From Gyromitra esculenta (taxonomy: Eukaryota > Ascomycota > Pezizomycetes > Pezizales > Discinaceae), in contig JBCAML010000020.1 of assembly GCA_038503075.1 (NCBI GenBank), forward strand, positions 868,001 through 932,000: a stretch of 64,000 nucleotides of DNA, in the 5' to 3' direction. Below are positions 1-10,410 of the stretch, one piece after another. The position numbers were made by a program, and so were the translations under genes. The notes beneath the pieces are model-generated. The model was not told where the DNA came from. It ran no database searches and saw nothing but the letters and a program-made list of their open reading frames with translations. Within the stretch, counting starts at the first letter, position 1, and every line of letters begins with the position of its first letter.

Positions 1-3000
1 GCCAACGTACACCAAATCGGTGCCGCAGTTTGGCATGATGAGCAGGGAGGTGACGTCTCAGTAAGACTCCCTCCAGAGTACAGAGAATGGGCAGATGTCT
101 TCAGCAATGAGAAGAGCTCAAAGCTGCCGGAACATAGTCAGTTTGATCATCATATCAATCTGCAGCCTGGAACAAAACCCCCCTTCGGCCCACTCTATCC
201 ATGTTCAGAGTCGGAACTAAAGGCTTTGAGGGAGTTCCTTAACAAGGCTCTACCTTCCGGTAAGATATCTAGGTCCAATTCTCCTGCCGCTGCCCCAATC
301 CTATTTGTCCCAAAACCCAATGGTACCCTCCGCATTTGCGTTGACTATTGGGGGTTAAACAAGATTACAGTTAAGGACAAATACCCACTGCCGCTCATGA
401 GTGAACTTAGAGACAGGTTAAGCGCAGCAAAGGTCTTTACCAAGATTGACCTCAAAGATGGTTTCAACCTACTAAGGATTGCAAAAGGAGATGAATGGAA
501 GACTGCCTTCCGGACGAGATATGGCTTGTATGAATACAATGTCATGCCGTTTGGATTATGCAATGCTCCCTCCTCCTTCCAGGCAATGATCAATGAAGTG
601 TTGCATGATCTATTGGATCTCGGCGTGATAGTATACCTGGATGATATACTTATCTACACTGAATCAATGGAGGAGCATCAGCATTTAGTCAAACAGGTGT
701 TGCAGAGACTAAGAGAGTCCAACCTACACGCCCACATAGACAAGACCTTCTTTCACTTGAAGGAAGTAGAATATCTGGGGTACAACATTTCTGAGCATGG
801 TATCTCCATGTCCAAGGAGAAAGTCAATGCTGTCCGAGAATGGCCAGTACAAAAAACTGTGAAGGATGTGCAGGCATTTCTAGGCTTCGCCAACTTCTAC
901 AGAAGATTCATAGCTGGGTTCAGCTGGGTTACCAAGCCCTTGACTGACCTACTGATCAAAGAGAAGAAATGGTTCTGGACCGCCGCTTGTGAAAGAGCTT
1001 TTGAAGAACTTAAGCATTTATTCACAAGTGAGCCGATCCTGGTACACTTTCATCCAAGTAGGCGCACAGTAGTTGAGACTGATGCAAGTGATTTCGCAAA
1101 AGGAGCTGTTCTATCCCAGTATGGCGAGGATGGGAAGCTACATCCAGTAGCCTTCTACTCAAAGAAGTTCTCCCCCGCCGAGATAAATTATGATGTTCAT
1201 GACAAGGAAATGGGCGCCATTGTTGCCTCATTCCGAGAATGGGAACACCACCTGAAATCAGTAGATGGAGAGGTCACAGTTTTCACAGATCACAAGAATC
1301 TAGAGTACTTCAATAGTACTAAGGTCTTGACCCGCCGACAGGCCCGCTGGGCAGAAGATCTGGCAGGGTATAACTTCAAGGTGATCTATAGACCCAGTGA
1401 AAAGAATGGCAAGCCTGATGTTCTATCTAGACGATGGGATCATCGCCTAGGAGAGGGAAGTGAACCTTTGCAGACAGAAGCAAAGATGTTTTTCCGCCCA
1501 GGACAACTGGTTTTAAATCCTGCTAAGCTAGCAGCCATGAGAGTACATTCACTCCAATCCACATTCTTGCAAAGACTCCAAGATGCGGCAGCTCAAGATC
1601 CACACTGGCTAGAAATCCGCCAAGCACTAGAAGAGAAGAAAAAGGAACTAGACCCGTCACTGTCTATTGCAGGTGGTTTAGTGTTCTATAAGAACCGATG
1701 GTACATTCCGGCAGCACCAGAGTTGCGCCAGGAAATCTTCACTGAGTGCCATGATAGCAGGACCGCCAGCCAATTTGGACAGTATAAGACAGTTGAGAAG
1801 ATCAAATCCAACTTCTACTGGCCCAATATGGACAAAGACATTGAAGAATATGTCCGGAGCTGTGATACATGCCAGAGGAATAAAACATCCCGTCACAAGA
1901 AGTTTGGTGAGCTGATGCCTCTGGAGATACCCTATCGACCTTGGACATCTATTTCCATGGACTTCATAGTGGGACTGCCTGAATCTGAAGATAATACCAA
2001 AGTATGGGTCATAGTTGACCGTTTTTCCAAGATGGCCCACTTTATTCCGCTACCAAACGAGAACAAAACTGAGGACATGGCAAGGCTCTTCCTACAAGAA
2101 GTGTGGAAGCATCACGGGTTACCTGATGACATAGTGTTAGATAGGGATAGCAAGTTCATCTCCTACTTTTGGCAATCACTAATGGATCTTCTCAACGTGA
2201 AGCTGAACCTTTCCACCGCATTCCACCCACAAACCGATGGTCAAACAGAAAGAGTCAACCAGACCCTGGAGCAGTACATCAGGAGTTACTGCAATTACCA
2301 ACAGGATGACTAGAGTGACCTCCTCCCTCTCGCCGAGTATGCCTACAACTCTGCTATTTCCGAGTCCACCAAGTTCTCACCCTTTTGTGCAAACTATGGG
2401 TATGAACCGAGGACCAATTGGCCAAATTCGAAGCCAAGTGCAGAATGGGACAACCCAGCGAGTCAAATTAAGGTATCTTAATGGGAAGCCATTTGGCATG
2501 CCATGCAGGAGAACCTGGGGAAGGCGAGAATCAGGATGGCCTGCTGGCATGATGTCAATCGCCAAAAGGGACCAGAGTTCAAGCCAGGCGATGAAGTGAT
2601 GCTTGATAGACGCAATGTGCAAACAAAGCGACCCATGAAGAAGCTGGACCATAAGAAGTTTGGACCCTTTAAGGTCAAGAGAGCTGTTGGCAAACGGGCA
2701 TATGAGCTTGTTCTACCACCACTGATGAAGATACATCCGGTATTCCATGTCAGTCACCTTGAACCATATAGAGCGCCAGCAGATCCAAGCAGAAGAGCAC
2801 CTCCGCCGGAGATAGAGATCATCGAAGGAGAAGAGAATTATGTTGTGAGGGAAGTGGCAGACAGCAGAGTGAATCGCCATAAGAAGAAGGTTGAATACCT
2901 GGTATTGTGGGATGGATATGACAATGAGGATGCTACTTGGGAGCCATGGGAACATCTCCGGCATACTGCTATTGAAGCACTCCGGGACTTCCATAAGAGA

Positions 3001-3042
3001 TACCCCAAGAAGCCCCAGGACAAGAGAGTTGGCATGGCATAA
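1..3042 (+). pseudogene. Gypsy A pol polyprotein (RT-RNase H-integrase-chromodomain), two in-frame stops
   Basis: One frame is open from base 1. RT shows the YLDD catalytic motif at about 634-645 and the VDYxGLN motif, where the usual Arg is Trp (about 343-363). RNase H shows DASDF near 1081. The integrase zinc finger near 1750-1875 keeps HDS and CDTCQ, but the second His is Gln. The core shows MDF near 1960, DRDSKF near 2140 and QTDGQTERVNQ near 2230. A chromodomain with the aromatic residues of YVV..Y.V.W.GY..E..TWEP lies at about 2839-2960 and would target integration to methylated H3 chromatin. In-frame TAG at 2311-2313 (from TGG) and TAA at about 2479-2481 break the frame, both explicable as C-to-T changes in CpA context. 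The first bases are already inside the ORF, so the true start is outside the window. Confidence 0.93.
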
Positions 3043-3229
3043 GGCCTATTTCCTATTGTTCCTGTATTATAAAAGTGTCACAATCATTTCCTTACAAAAC
3101 CGTTTAGAGGTATCATTTCCTTTTCGTTTAGACTAGAGGTTTAGACATATAGATATAAAGTAGTACCAATAGAGTAATAGTTAGAATACATTACAGATCC
3201 CGAAGACAGGATCTAGGAGAGGGAAGTAC

Positions 3230-3968
3230 TGTAATGGATTTACAAATACCGTTACCTGCAGTGAAGCATAATAGCACCGGGCAAGCAGAGAGGTAGTAAG
3301 GATCAGCATGAGTGGTGTAGCTACCACATGTTAGAGGATACCTGCTACCCTGCTGTTCCGATGGAGTGGAACCAAGCGAGAATAACATTAGCTGACGAGC
3401 CAATGATATATCCCCAGTGATACCAACAACAGGAAGCTCCTGTGGTGGCGTTTCCAATCCATCTATGCACATACAAGCGGCCCAGAGCCACTGGTGTGGC
3501 AATAGGGAATCTATTAAGTGCAGGACACTTCACATGCAACAGTAGACTGATCAGCGCCGATTCCTGCATCCAGCATAGGCATGGCATGCAGCTGGCGGAT
3601 CTAGAAGGTCTAACTGGACAGAACAACCGAGGAGTGTCGGAGAGCGCCGAAGTGATCATTTGCTGAATCCTGAGGTGCCCCGCCCGCAATATCTTGGCAT
3701 GTTCTCAGGGTCTTGACGGGCCCCCAGCAGAGTAGAACAGAAAGAGGACGGTGAGTCAGCAGCACTATAACGATAGTGCATGACCCCGCCACCTGTTGCT
3801 CTTCTTCCCAGTCTCATCAAAAAGACAGAATACTACAGAGTAGAGCCCTTAAAATTATTGAGTATCTTGCACGAAATACTCTTAACATCTCAACCTGATT
3901 TAGTATTTGCAACGGCCGTATTCCTATACCTATTCCCACTACAGAGCAGTCGGACTACCCCCGTTACA
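3230..3968 (+). repeat. LTR A, 3' LTR of gypsy A
   Basis: About 739 bp, beginning TGTAATGG and ending CCGTTACA, so the ends are short inverted repeats of TG..CA type. A purine tract plus TAC lies immediately before it, as expected for a 3' LTR. The same sequence recurs at 11724, 31271, 35265, 37352, 40679, 52152 and 56985. Confidence 0.92.
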
Positions 3969-4484
3969 CCCCCGCTCTCACACTCTTGTCAAGTGTGTTA
4001 ACTGCGACAGACCCCATGAGTCACACCTGAACAGCTGCCCATCATGCCCTTCAAAGGCTCCAGCGCCCCCTCTGGCAGATGACCAGATGGACCTTTAGGT
4101 CACTTTACTTATACTTGTTCAACCCCAACCAACTTTGATAGGAATCTTCTCCTGGCTGCTCTTTACTTCCATTACAGCTTTACTGCAGACTTACTTCTAC
4201 TGTTTCTCATTGTTTCTTGGTTGTTGTTTACAAGTATCTTTACTCTCACTGGCATTTGTTGTCAATTTTCCCTGCACCGTTAAGTCGTTTATCACAGGAA
4301 CATTGTCTTGTTCTGTTGGAGGTACTTGGTTCGCTTTTTCCTTTGTGTTCTCTCTTGTTACCCTGGCGGATAAGGGTGTTTATTTGGTGGGGATAGGTTT
4401 TTTGACTTCATAACTTTTGTGTTGCATAAGCGGTTTTGTACCTAGAAACAACAATCAAATGATTCAAACAAAAAAAAAAAAAAA
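3969..4484 (+). mobile_element. ORF1-only LINE copy G4, 3' fragment with poly(A)
   Basis: Contains the last codons of LINE ORF1 (zinc-knuckle CVNCDRPHES..C, ending DDQMDL, stop at about 4096-4098), a 3' UTR of about 375 bp, the tail sequence conserved in all LINEs here, and A(15) at 4470-4484. No ORF2 lies between ORF1 and the tail. It is near-identical, inverted, to 7754-8260 (copy G1). The 5' side is cut by gypsy A. The poly(A) abuts the ORF2 of LINE1 on the opposite strand. Confidence 0.88.
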
Positions 4485-7295
4485 CAGTTGGTCAATTGGG
4501 AGTGGTTTATTGGTTTTAGCTTTTGATGTCCATGTTTTCAGGTTGGTTGATACACCAAGGATGAGGTGGGGATGTGATGGCGCTCTGAAGGGCTCCTCAA
4601 GTGGGACATTACTGGGGAACCTGCCTGAGACACAATTGTGATGTGGTAATGCAGCCATGCTGCAAATGGCAAACTGGAGACGGTATTTGTAGCAAAGTAC
4701 ATTGATTGGGAGCAGTGCCGCGTTTGGGCACAATGTGAGTGAGTTGGTTGATGTGAAGCAGTTGGTGACCCAGCAAAGTACTTTGTCCCAAAGGCGTTGG
4801 AGGAGAGTAAGAGAGGAGTTACTGGGGGTGAAGACAGCAGAGCCATAGAGCATTGTGGGAAGAATGACAGCCGGGGCCAATCTTCTGTTGTGGTATGAGG
4901 TAAGGCCTGTCCCAGCTGGGAACAGGCAGCGAAGTAGAAGAAATGTTTTGTTGGCTTTCAAAAAGCATTGTTTGAAGTGGTGGAATGGTGACAGATTGGC
5001 TTCAAACCAAAGGCCAATCCATTTGACAACTTTAAGAGGGAAGAAGAGATTGTTGTTAAGGGAGATGGGGAGGTTGCAGAAGGGCAATTGATCCCTTTCT
5101 GTTCTCCAATGAATAAAATCTGTTTTGACAATGGAGAAAGAGATGTCTAGTACTGATCCCACATGTTGTAGGTAGTTCCAGGCATGTTGCAGTTGTTGTA
5201 TGTTTGATCTTTCTGAGGAAGATGCAACAGTGAGACTACAGTCGTCAACATAGGAGAGGGTGATACCTTTTGCTAGCTTGACTTGGTGGAGTGGGGTGAC
5301 ATAGACGATGAAGAGCAATGGAGAGATTGGGGAACCCTGGGGTACACCAACGTCTATTGGTTCAAAGGTGAAAGGGCTGCTTTTGAAGAGTAGACGACAG
5401 AATCTATTGGAGAGGAAGGAGAGGACCCAGTGAACAAGATATTCAGGAGTGTCTTTTTTCCTCAGCTGTTTGGCGCGAGTGTTGGCCCTGATGTTATCAA
5501 AGCCTCCTTTGATGTTGAGGAAGAGTGATGAAACCTTGTGTCCAGATGCCTGGAGAAGCTTGATTTCATGGAGCAGTGTTGTTCCGGCATCAGAGATGCT
5601 TCTGCTTGGGAGTGAGCCTAGTTGGTTGGGGTGGATTAGGCGACCAGTGAGAGCATGGTCGTAGAGGCGGAATGCTGCAATTCGTTCCAGGATCTTGGAG
5701 ATAGTTTCCAGAAGAACAATAATGCGGAAGGAGGATGGTTCGCTGTAGGAAGCTTTGCCAGCTTTTGGTAGGACAATACCATTGGCTGCTTTCAGTGAGC
5801 TGGGATGGATGCTGTGTTGTCGGAGAGGAGTGAGAAAAGAATCGATGTCATCTGGATTGAGGGCATGGATGTGTTTCCAGACTCCATATGGGATTTGGTT
5901 TGGGCCAGGGGTAGAAGTGTTCGAGGATTTACTGAGTGCTTTGGATACTTCTTCCTTTGTAATAGGTGGTATGTTATGGTGCAGGAAGCATGGGGGAGTG
6001 GGTGTGGGTGGTTGTGATGGGAAGAAGTGTGAAATGAGAGCTTTGTTGAGTTGGGAGGAGGAGGAGATATTTCGGAAGGTGGGGAGGTTGTCAGCATCTT
6101 TAGGTTTTTTCATTCGGTTGGCTGCCCAGAGGTCTTTGACACCAGCATTGCTGATGAATTTATTCTAGTGTTTTGCTTTGGCCTTTTTGATTGCACCAAA
6201 GTAGGCGTACCTTACTGATTTGAGTTCAAAGTTGGTTGCCAATCCCTTTTTGAGGTCTCTGGCAACGGAGTGAAATATGGTGCGGAGTTGTGAGATGTCA
6301 GGTGTCCACCATGCTTTTGACCACTTGGAGGGGCGTTTGGATGGTGTGCATGCAACAATGGGTTGTGTTAGTGTCTTGAGGTTTTCTTTGAACCATGTTT
6401 GGATGTCGTTGGTGATGGGTGAGGGAGTAAATGATGCAACTGTTGTTTTGAGCAGGGGCCAGGGAGTGAGAGTCCAATTGGGTGAGGAAGATGATTGGCG
6501 GAGTTGTGGTTTTTTGATGGTGATTGAAATGACAGTGTGGTCTGAGCCTGAGGCTGGGAGTTTGTTTTGCCATTTGGTGATGTAGGGAGAGAGTGGTGTG
6601 TTAGCAAATGCTAAGTCAATCACACCATTTCTTCTGTTTGGGTCGGGGGAGTATCTGGTGAAAGATCCAGGGGTGTTGAGGAGTGAGTAGCCATGCTCAG
6701 TGGCCATTTTGAAGTAAGGGGTTGATAATGAAAGGTCTGATGACTTTAGTATCCTTTCAGGGTCTGAGATGTAGTGGTGTATATTGAAGTCCCCTAGGAT
6801 GAGGGTGGGGAGTTGGGATAGTGGAAATGCAGTTTCAGGAGTGACTGATCTTAAGTAGCAGGATACATGACGATTATAAACACAGTAAATGGAAAGAGAT
6901 GAAAGGTACCGGCTGAATATAGTATTGACAAAAGAAATGGAAATGCCACAAAAATCATTTCTAAAAAATAACAGGGGGACAAAGGAAATACTGGATTCAA
7001 AGCTTTGAAGAATGTAAAAGCAGGCAAGTACTTTTTTGCCTGCAGTAGTGGTTGGTGTGATGAGTGAGTAAGCTGGTGCTGCCAAGGGTATGCCAGTATC
7101 GCGACTGGTAGGAGGTTCCTGGAGGGCAACAAGCACAGGTGGATTAAAACCAAAAGAGGAAAAAAGGGAGAGGAAAACACTATTGGACCCATTGCAATTG
7201 TGTTGTGTAATAGTGAGGGTGGGACAATCTGTTGGTTGTTTTGTCTTCTGCAAGGAGTGATTGGGTGTAGGGTGTTGTTGGGTTTGACTCATCAT
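4485..7295 (-). pseudogene. LINE1 ORF2: APE endonuclease and reverse transcriptase, one nonsense codon
   Basis: ORF2 proteins nick the target and reverse transcribe the element RNA at the nick. The N-terminal 376 codons form an APE endonuclease: QHNCN near residue 31, LQEP near 58, LGDFN near 166, IDLAFA near 226 and SDH near 250. A TAG at 6167-6165 replaces the TGG present in LINE E, splitting endonuclease from RT. The RT (from about 6113) has PDQIP-like motif 0, LPKA, FLNIKGGFD (motif A with Asn at the usual catalytic Asp), GVPQGSPISP and the catalytic YVDD. The C-terminal zinc domain is lost at the junction with G4. The motif A Asn is shared with LINE E. Enzymatically dead as it stands. 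Confidence 0.88.
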
Positions 7296-7753
7296 TAGTT
7301 CTGGGATACTAGGCTGACTGGGTCTACCACCATGTCTTCCTGGGCCTGGATTTCAATGGTGGGTGGTGAGAGGGGGCGGAGGGGGATCTTGGAGGCTCTC
7401 TGGCGTTGGGTGTCAAATGCATCTACCTTGATAGGGCATTCTGGTGATGTGGCTGAGTGCTCATGGCTGTCACAGTTGGAGCATTTGAGGGGTTTGGTTT
7501 TGCAGCAATCAGGCACTGGCTTGGTGTTTCCACCCTTTTTGCAGCCTGGGTTGCCGCAACAATGTTGTTCTCTGGTATGGTGATCTGCACATAGTGGGCA
7601 GGTGGGGTGTTTTTGTTTGCAAAGGGGAGCAGTGTGTCCAAAGGTGTAGCAGTTGTGGCATTGGGTGATGGGTGAGAAGGAGTGTATCTTTTCACATTTC
7701 CTGAAGCGTGAGAAGAGGCAGATGGAGTCTTTGAGTTTGGCAGCTTCCTCAGG
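7295..7753 (-). pseudogene. LINE1 ORF1 (Gag-like) C-terminal fragment
   Basis: The frame carries Cys/His clusters typical of I/Tad-clade ORF1 nucleic-acid-binding proteins, for example CSNCDSHEHSATSPEC, and ends in stop TAA at 7297-7295. ORF2 starts ATG at 7295, so stop and start overlap as TAATG, suggesting termination-reinitiation translation of ORF2. The N-terminal part is missing because copy G1 inserted at 7754. Its sequence differs clearly from the ORF1 of the ORF1-only family, so these are separate subfamilies. Confidence 0.75.
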
Positions 7754-9745
7754 TTTTTTTTTTTTTTTGTTTGAATCATTTGATTGTTGTTTCTAGGTAC
7801 AAAACCGCTTATGCAACACAAAAGTTATGAAGTCAAAAAACCTATCCCCACCAAATAAACACCCTTATCCGCCAGGGTAACAAGAGAGAACACAAAGGAA
7901 AAAGCGAACCAAGTACCTCCAACAGAACAAGACAATGTTCCTGTGATAAACGACTTAACGGTGCAGGGAAAATTGACAACAAATGCCAGTGAGAGTAAAG
8001 ATACTTGTAAACAACAACCAAGAAACAATGAGAAACAGTAGAAGTAAGTCTGCAGTAAAGCTGTAATGGAAGTAAAGAGCAGCCAGGAGAAGATTCCTAT
8101 CAAAGTTGGTTGGGGTTGAACAAGTATAAGTAAAGTGACCTAAAGGTCCATCTGGTCATCTGCCAGAGGGGGCGCTGGAGCCTTTGAAGGGCATGATGGG
8201 CAGCTGTTCAGGTGTGACTCATGGGGTCTGTCGCAGTTAACACACTTGACAAGAGTGTGAGAGCAGGGGTGGCCTTTGGTTGAGCAAGAGAGTGTGGGGC
8301 AGCTATGAGCTGCAGTGGGATGAAGTCCAACACACCAGCAACAGCATGGTTGATTGGGGCATTTGTTTGTGTGGTGTCCAAATATGTGGCATTGGGAGCA
8401 CTGGGTGGAGGGTCCAAAACAGAGTTTGTTTTCAGATCTAACAGTGGTGGAGAAGGCAGATAAGCGAGTGCGGTTGGCAATCTCATTGGCTTTGGGGCCA
8501 GAGAGTGTGATGACAATGGAGGAAACTGTTTTTCCTCTTCGTTTTTCAGGTAGAGTGAGCCATCTGGGGGAAATATCCATAATAAGGCCAGGGTTGAAGT
8601 TGAAGAGCTCTTGCTGAATGGCAAGAGGCTCCATAGAAGTTGGGATATCATGTACAACAAGTTGATGCAGTGGTTCTTCAAGGTGTAGGGAGCGAGCTCC
8701 TGGGATGATGTGGAGAAATTGGCCAACTTTTCTGTAATGAGTGTTGGCAAACATGTTGTTCATGACCATCAACGACACATTCTGGGAATGTGTATCTATT
8801 GCCACAGACTGGATGGTAATGGAACCAATGGCAGAGTTGAGTTTATCTCTGAGTTCGGTGGGTGACCCTTGGGAAAGGGGAGAGCCGTCTCGTTTGACAA
8901 GCAAACGACGAGTGTGCATGGTGGAAGATGTTGAAGGAGAGGGAGAAGAAATCTTAGGGGCAGGGGCGTTAGCAGCCTGTTTGGCCTTTGCTGGTTGGGA
9001 CTTTCTCTTGGGTTTGCTGGCGGCCACCTGGGCCCATTGCAAAGGCTTTGGGGCAGGAGGAGCAGGAATTGCAGCAGCAGGTGCAGGAGGAGGAGGAGCA
9101 CCGAATGGTGCAGGTGGTGCTGAGGGCGCTGCTTTCCCTACTGTGAGAAGGTGCATGCGCTCTTGTTTACTCAGAGTTGGTGACTCTGGAAACATATCGG
9201 GTAGAGGTGCTAGACTCTTAGCAGCCTCTTTCAGTAGGGTGACCTCGCTTTGTAGATGCTGGATCATGTTAAGGAGGGAGGTGAAGTGGATAAGATTCAG
9301 TTGGTCAGCCTTTGTAAGGCACTGGCTAACTGTCTTTAAGGTAATGGGGGCACCTCTAATCCCATTATCCTTGTTTAGGATTAACTTAATGCAGTTTGTA
9401 GGGTGGGAAAAGACAGGTGGTGATGGAGGAGAGGTGTCGGCTCTCTGCCATTTCGCTGGTGAGGGGGTTCTTGGTTCCGCCATGGCAGTTGCGGAGGAAG
9501 CAGGAGTGGTAGAGGCTTTGCCTCTTTGGAGAGAGGGGAAGAGAGGTGTAAAGATTCTTGCTGTGTCTTCTGAAGACATGCGATCGGAGTGGTGTTGTTA
9601 AAACAAGGATCCAACTTGTTTTTATGAGCGGGGTAATGGAATGAAGCCGAAGTGCTAGAGACTTTTGGCTGTGTGTAACGCTGTTGCAACGCAAAAGGTG
9701 GTGGTGAACTTTCAATCGGAGGTTGTAGCGGGGATGGAGGATGTC
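7754..9745 (-). mobile_element. ORF1-only LINE copy G1, apparently full length
   Basis: On the minus strand: 5' leader (9580 to about 9745), an intact 479-codon ORF1, a 3' UTR of about 375 bp, the LINE tail and T(15) at 7754-7768 (poly(A) on the element strand). There is no ORF2. The 5' end is placed where G1 and G2 (43.7 kb) stop matching. It inserted into ORF1 of LINE1. G1 and G2 are almost identical through ORF1, which implies recent movement, probably using an ORF2 supplied in trans. Confidence 0.82.
8140..9579 (-). CDS. ORF1 (Gag-like RNA-binding protein) of ORF1-only LINE G1
   Basis: A 479-residue protein with no frame damage. The first 60 residues are Ser/Thr/Pro-rich; residues about 75-125 look helical; a Pro/Ala-rich linker (about 140-185) follows with a Lys-rich stretch and a Ser-rich patch. 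The C-terminal 100 residues carry zinc knuckles: CSQCHIFGHHTNKC is a perfect CX2CX4HX4C, followed by CCWCVGLHPTAAHSC and CVNCDRPHESHLNSC. This matches ORF1 of I/Tad-clade LINEs, which binds element RNA and forms the ribonucleoprotein. The ATG at 9579 is shared with G2. The stop is followed by 3' UTR rather than ORF2. Whether it is still expressed cannot be judged. Confidence 0.82.
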   Translation of the reverse strand: MSSEDTARIFTPLFPSLQRGKASTTPASSATAMAEPRTPSPAKWQRADTSPPSPPVFSHPTNCIKLILNKDNGIRGAPITLKTVSQCLTKADQLNLIHFTSLLNMIQHLQSEVTLLKEAAKSLAPLPDMFPESPTLSKQERMHLLTVGKAAPSAPPAPFGAPPPPAPAAAIPAPPAPKPLQWAQVAASKPKRKSQPAKAKQAANAPAPKISSPSPSTSSTMHTRRLLVKRDGSPLSQGSPTELRDKLNSAIGSITIQSVAIDTHSQNVSLMVMNNMFANTHYRKVGQFLHIIPGARSLHLEEPLHQLVVHDIPTSMEPLAIQQELFNFNPGLIMDISPRWLTLPEKRRGKTVSSIVITLSGPKANEIANRTRLSAFSTTVRSENKLCFGPSTQCSQCHIFGHHTNKCPNQPCCCWCVGLHPTAAHSCPTLSCSTKGHPCSHTLVKCVNCDRPHESHLNSCPSCPSKAPAPPLADDQMDL

Positions 9746-9978
9746 CACTATCAAGCAGTAGGACTGCCCCCGTAACATGCTGTGCCTAAAGACATCAAAA
9801 CACGTTTGACACCTACTAAGAACACTTGACACGCCTGGCGGAGGTGCACTGGTGTCAGGGAGATTGATTTCCTTTCTGAGTGCTTCTAGTGCCTAGTGCA
9901 CAACACACATCTGACGAAAAATATAAATCTTGCTGATGCATTACACTTTTAACCAATATAGTTATTTTGATCCTTCCA
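9746..9978. other. Short unassigned stretch with an LTR A-end remnant
   Basis: About 25 bases near 9750-9774 closely match the last bases of LTR A (AGCAGTAGGACT..CCCC). The remaining 200 bases show no ORF or recognisable repeat. It separates G1 from mariner 1. Confidence 0.4.
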
Positions 9979-10410
9979 CACGCATTTCAATATTGTATTC
10001 GCCTGTGTGACAACCGATCTATGGTCACGTCAACAGCCTCAACACTCCCAAAGCAACTCATTCAAGCCAAGCCACAACACAACATTTTTTCTCACTTGTG
10101 TCTCTAAAGGTAGTCATTATCACTTGAGGTTGAAACTAGAAGGGTTTATAGCTAATTTTTTCTAGCAAAAGTCTTGGGGTGGGGCGGGGAGAAAATATTG
10201 GCCTCCACCACGCCCCACTGGGGCAATAACTGGCGGGGCCCCATTGGGGCCCCATTGATTAACATATGTTAATGTAGGTTAATGGGGCGGAAAATTTACT
10301 TTCGCCCTGCCCCGACGGTGTGCACAGACCACCCCCCCCCAAGACTAACACCAATTTTTTTGGTAGCGCAGTGGGATTTCTGTATCAAAATCAATTTTTT
10401 TCAATCAATT

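Larger units (their letters stand above)
1..3968 (+). mobile_element. Ty3/gypsy chromovirus A, 3' part with 3' LTR
   Basis: The 5' LTR, gag and protease lie outside the window; the visible part is late protease/RT linker, RT, RNase H, integrase, chromodomain, a purine-rich tract (about 3215-3226) followed by TAC, and a 3' LTR at 3230-3968. Directly after the LTR comes sequence of the ORF1-only LINE, so the element inserted into that LINE. Its LTR recurs as seven more copies across the window, making A a numerous family present mostly as solo LTRs. Confidence 0.93.
4485..7753 (-). mobile_element. Tad1-like LINE fragment (LINE1), ORF1 end plus ORF2
   Basis: Minus-strand non-LTR retrotransposon holding the 3' part of ORF1, an APE endonuclease and a reverse transcriptase. 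Both ends are lost where the poly(A) tails of ORF1-only copies G4 (left) and G1 (right) abut it. Compared with LINE E (50987-54490), it lacks the C-terminal ORF2 zinc domain and the 3' UTR. Confidence 0.88.

Noticed and set aside
7825..8103. A 92-codon hydrophobic ORF in the LINE 3' UTR, also at 4135-4413
   Set aside because: It looks like a membrane peptide but G2 and G3 carry frame changes in it. Identity between G1 and G4 only reflects recent common origin.
8741..9601. A 286-codon plus-strand ORF, repeated exactly at 42883-43743
   Set aside because: It is the antisense of the Pro/Ala-rich, GC-rich ORF1 of the ORF1-only LINE. Its identity in two copies follows from the recent copying of the LINE; the older copy G3 has it broken.
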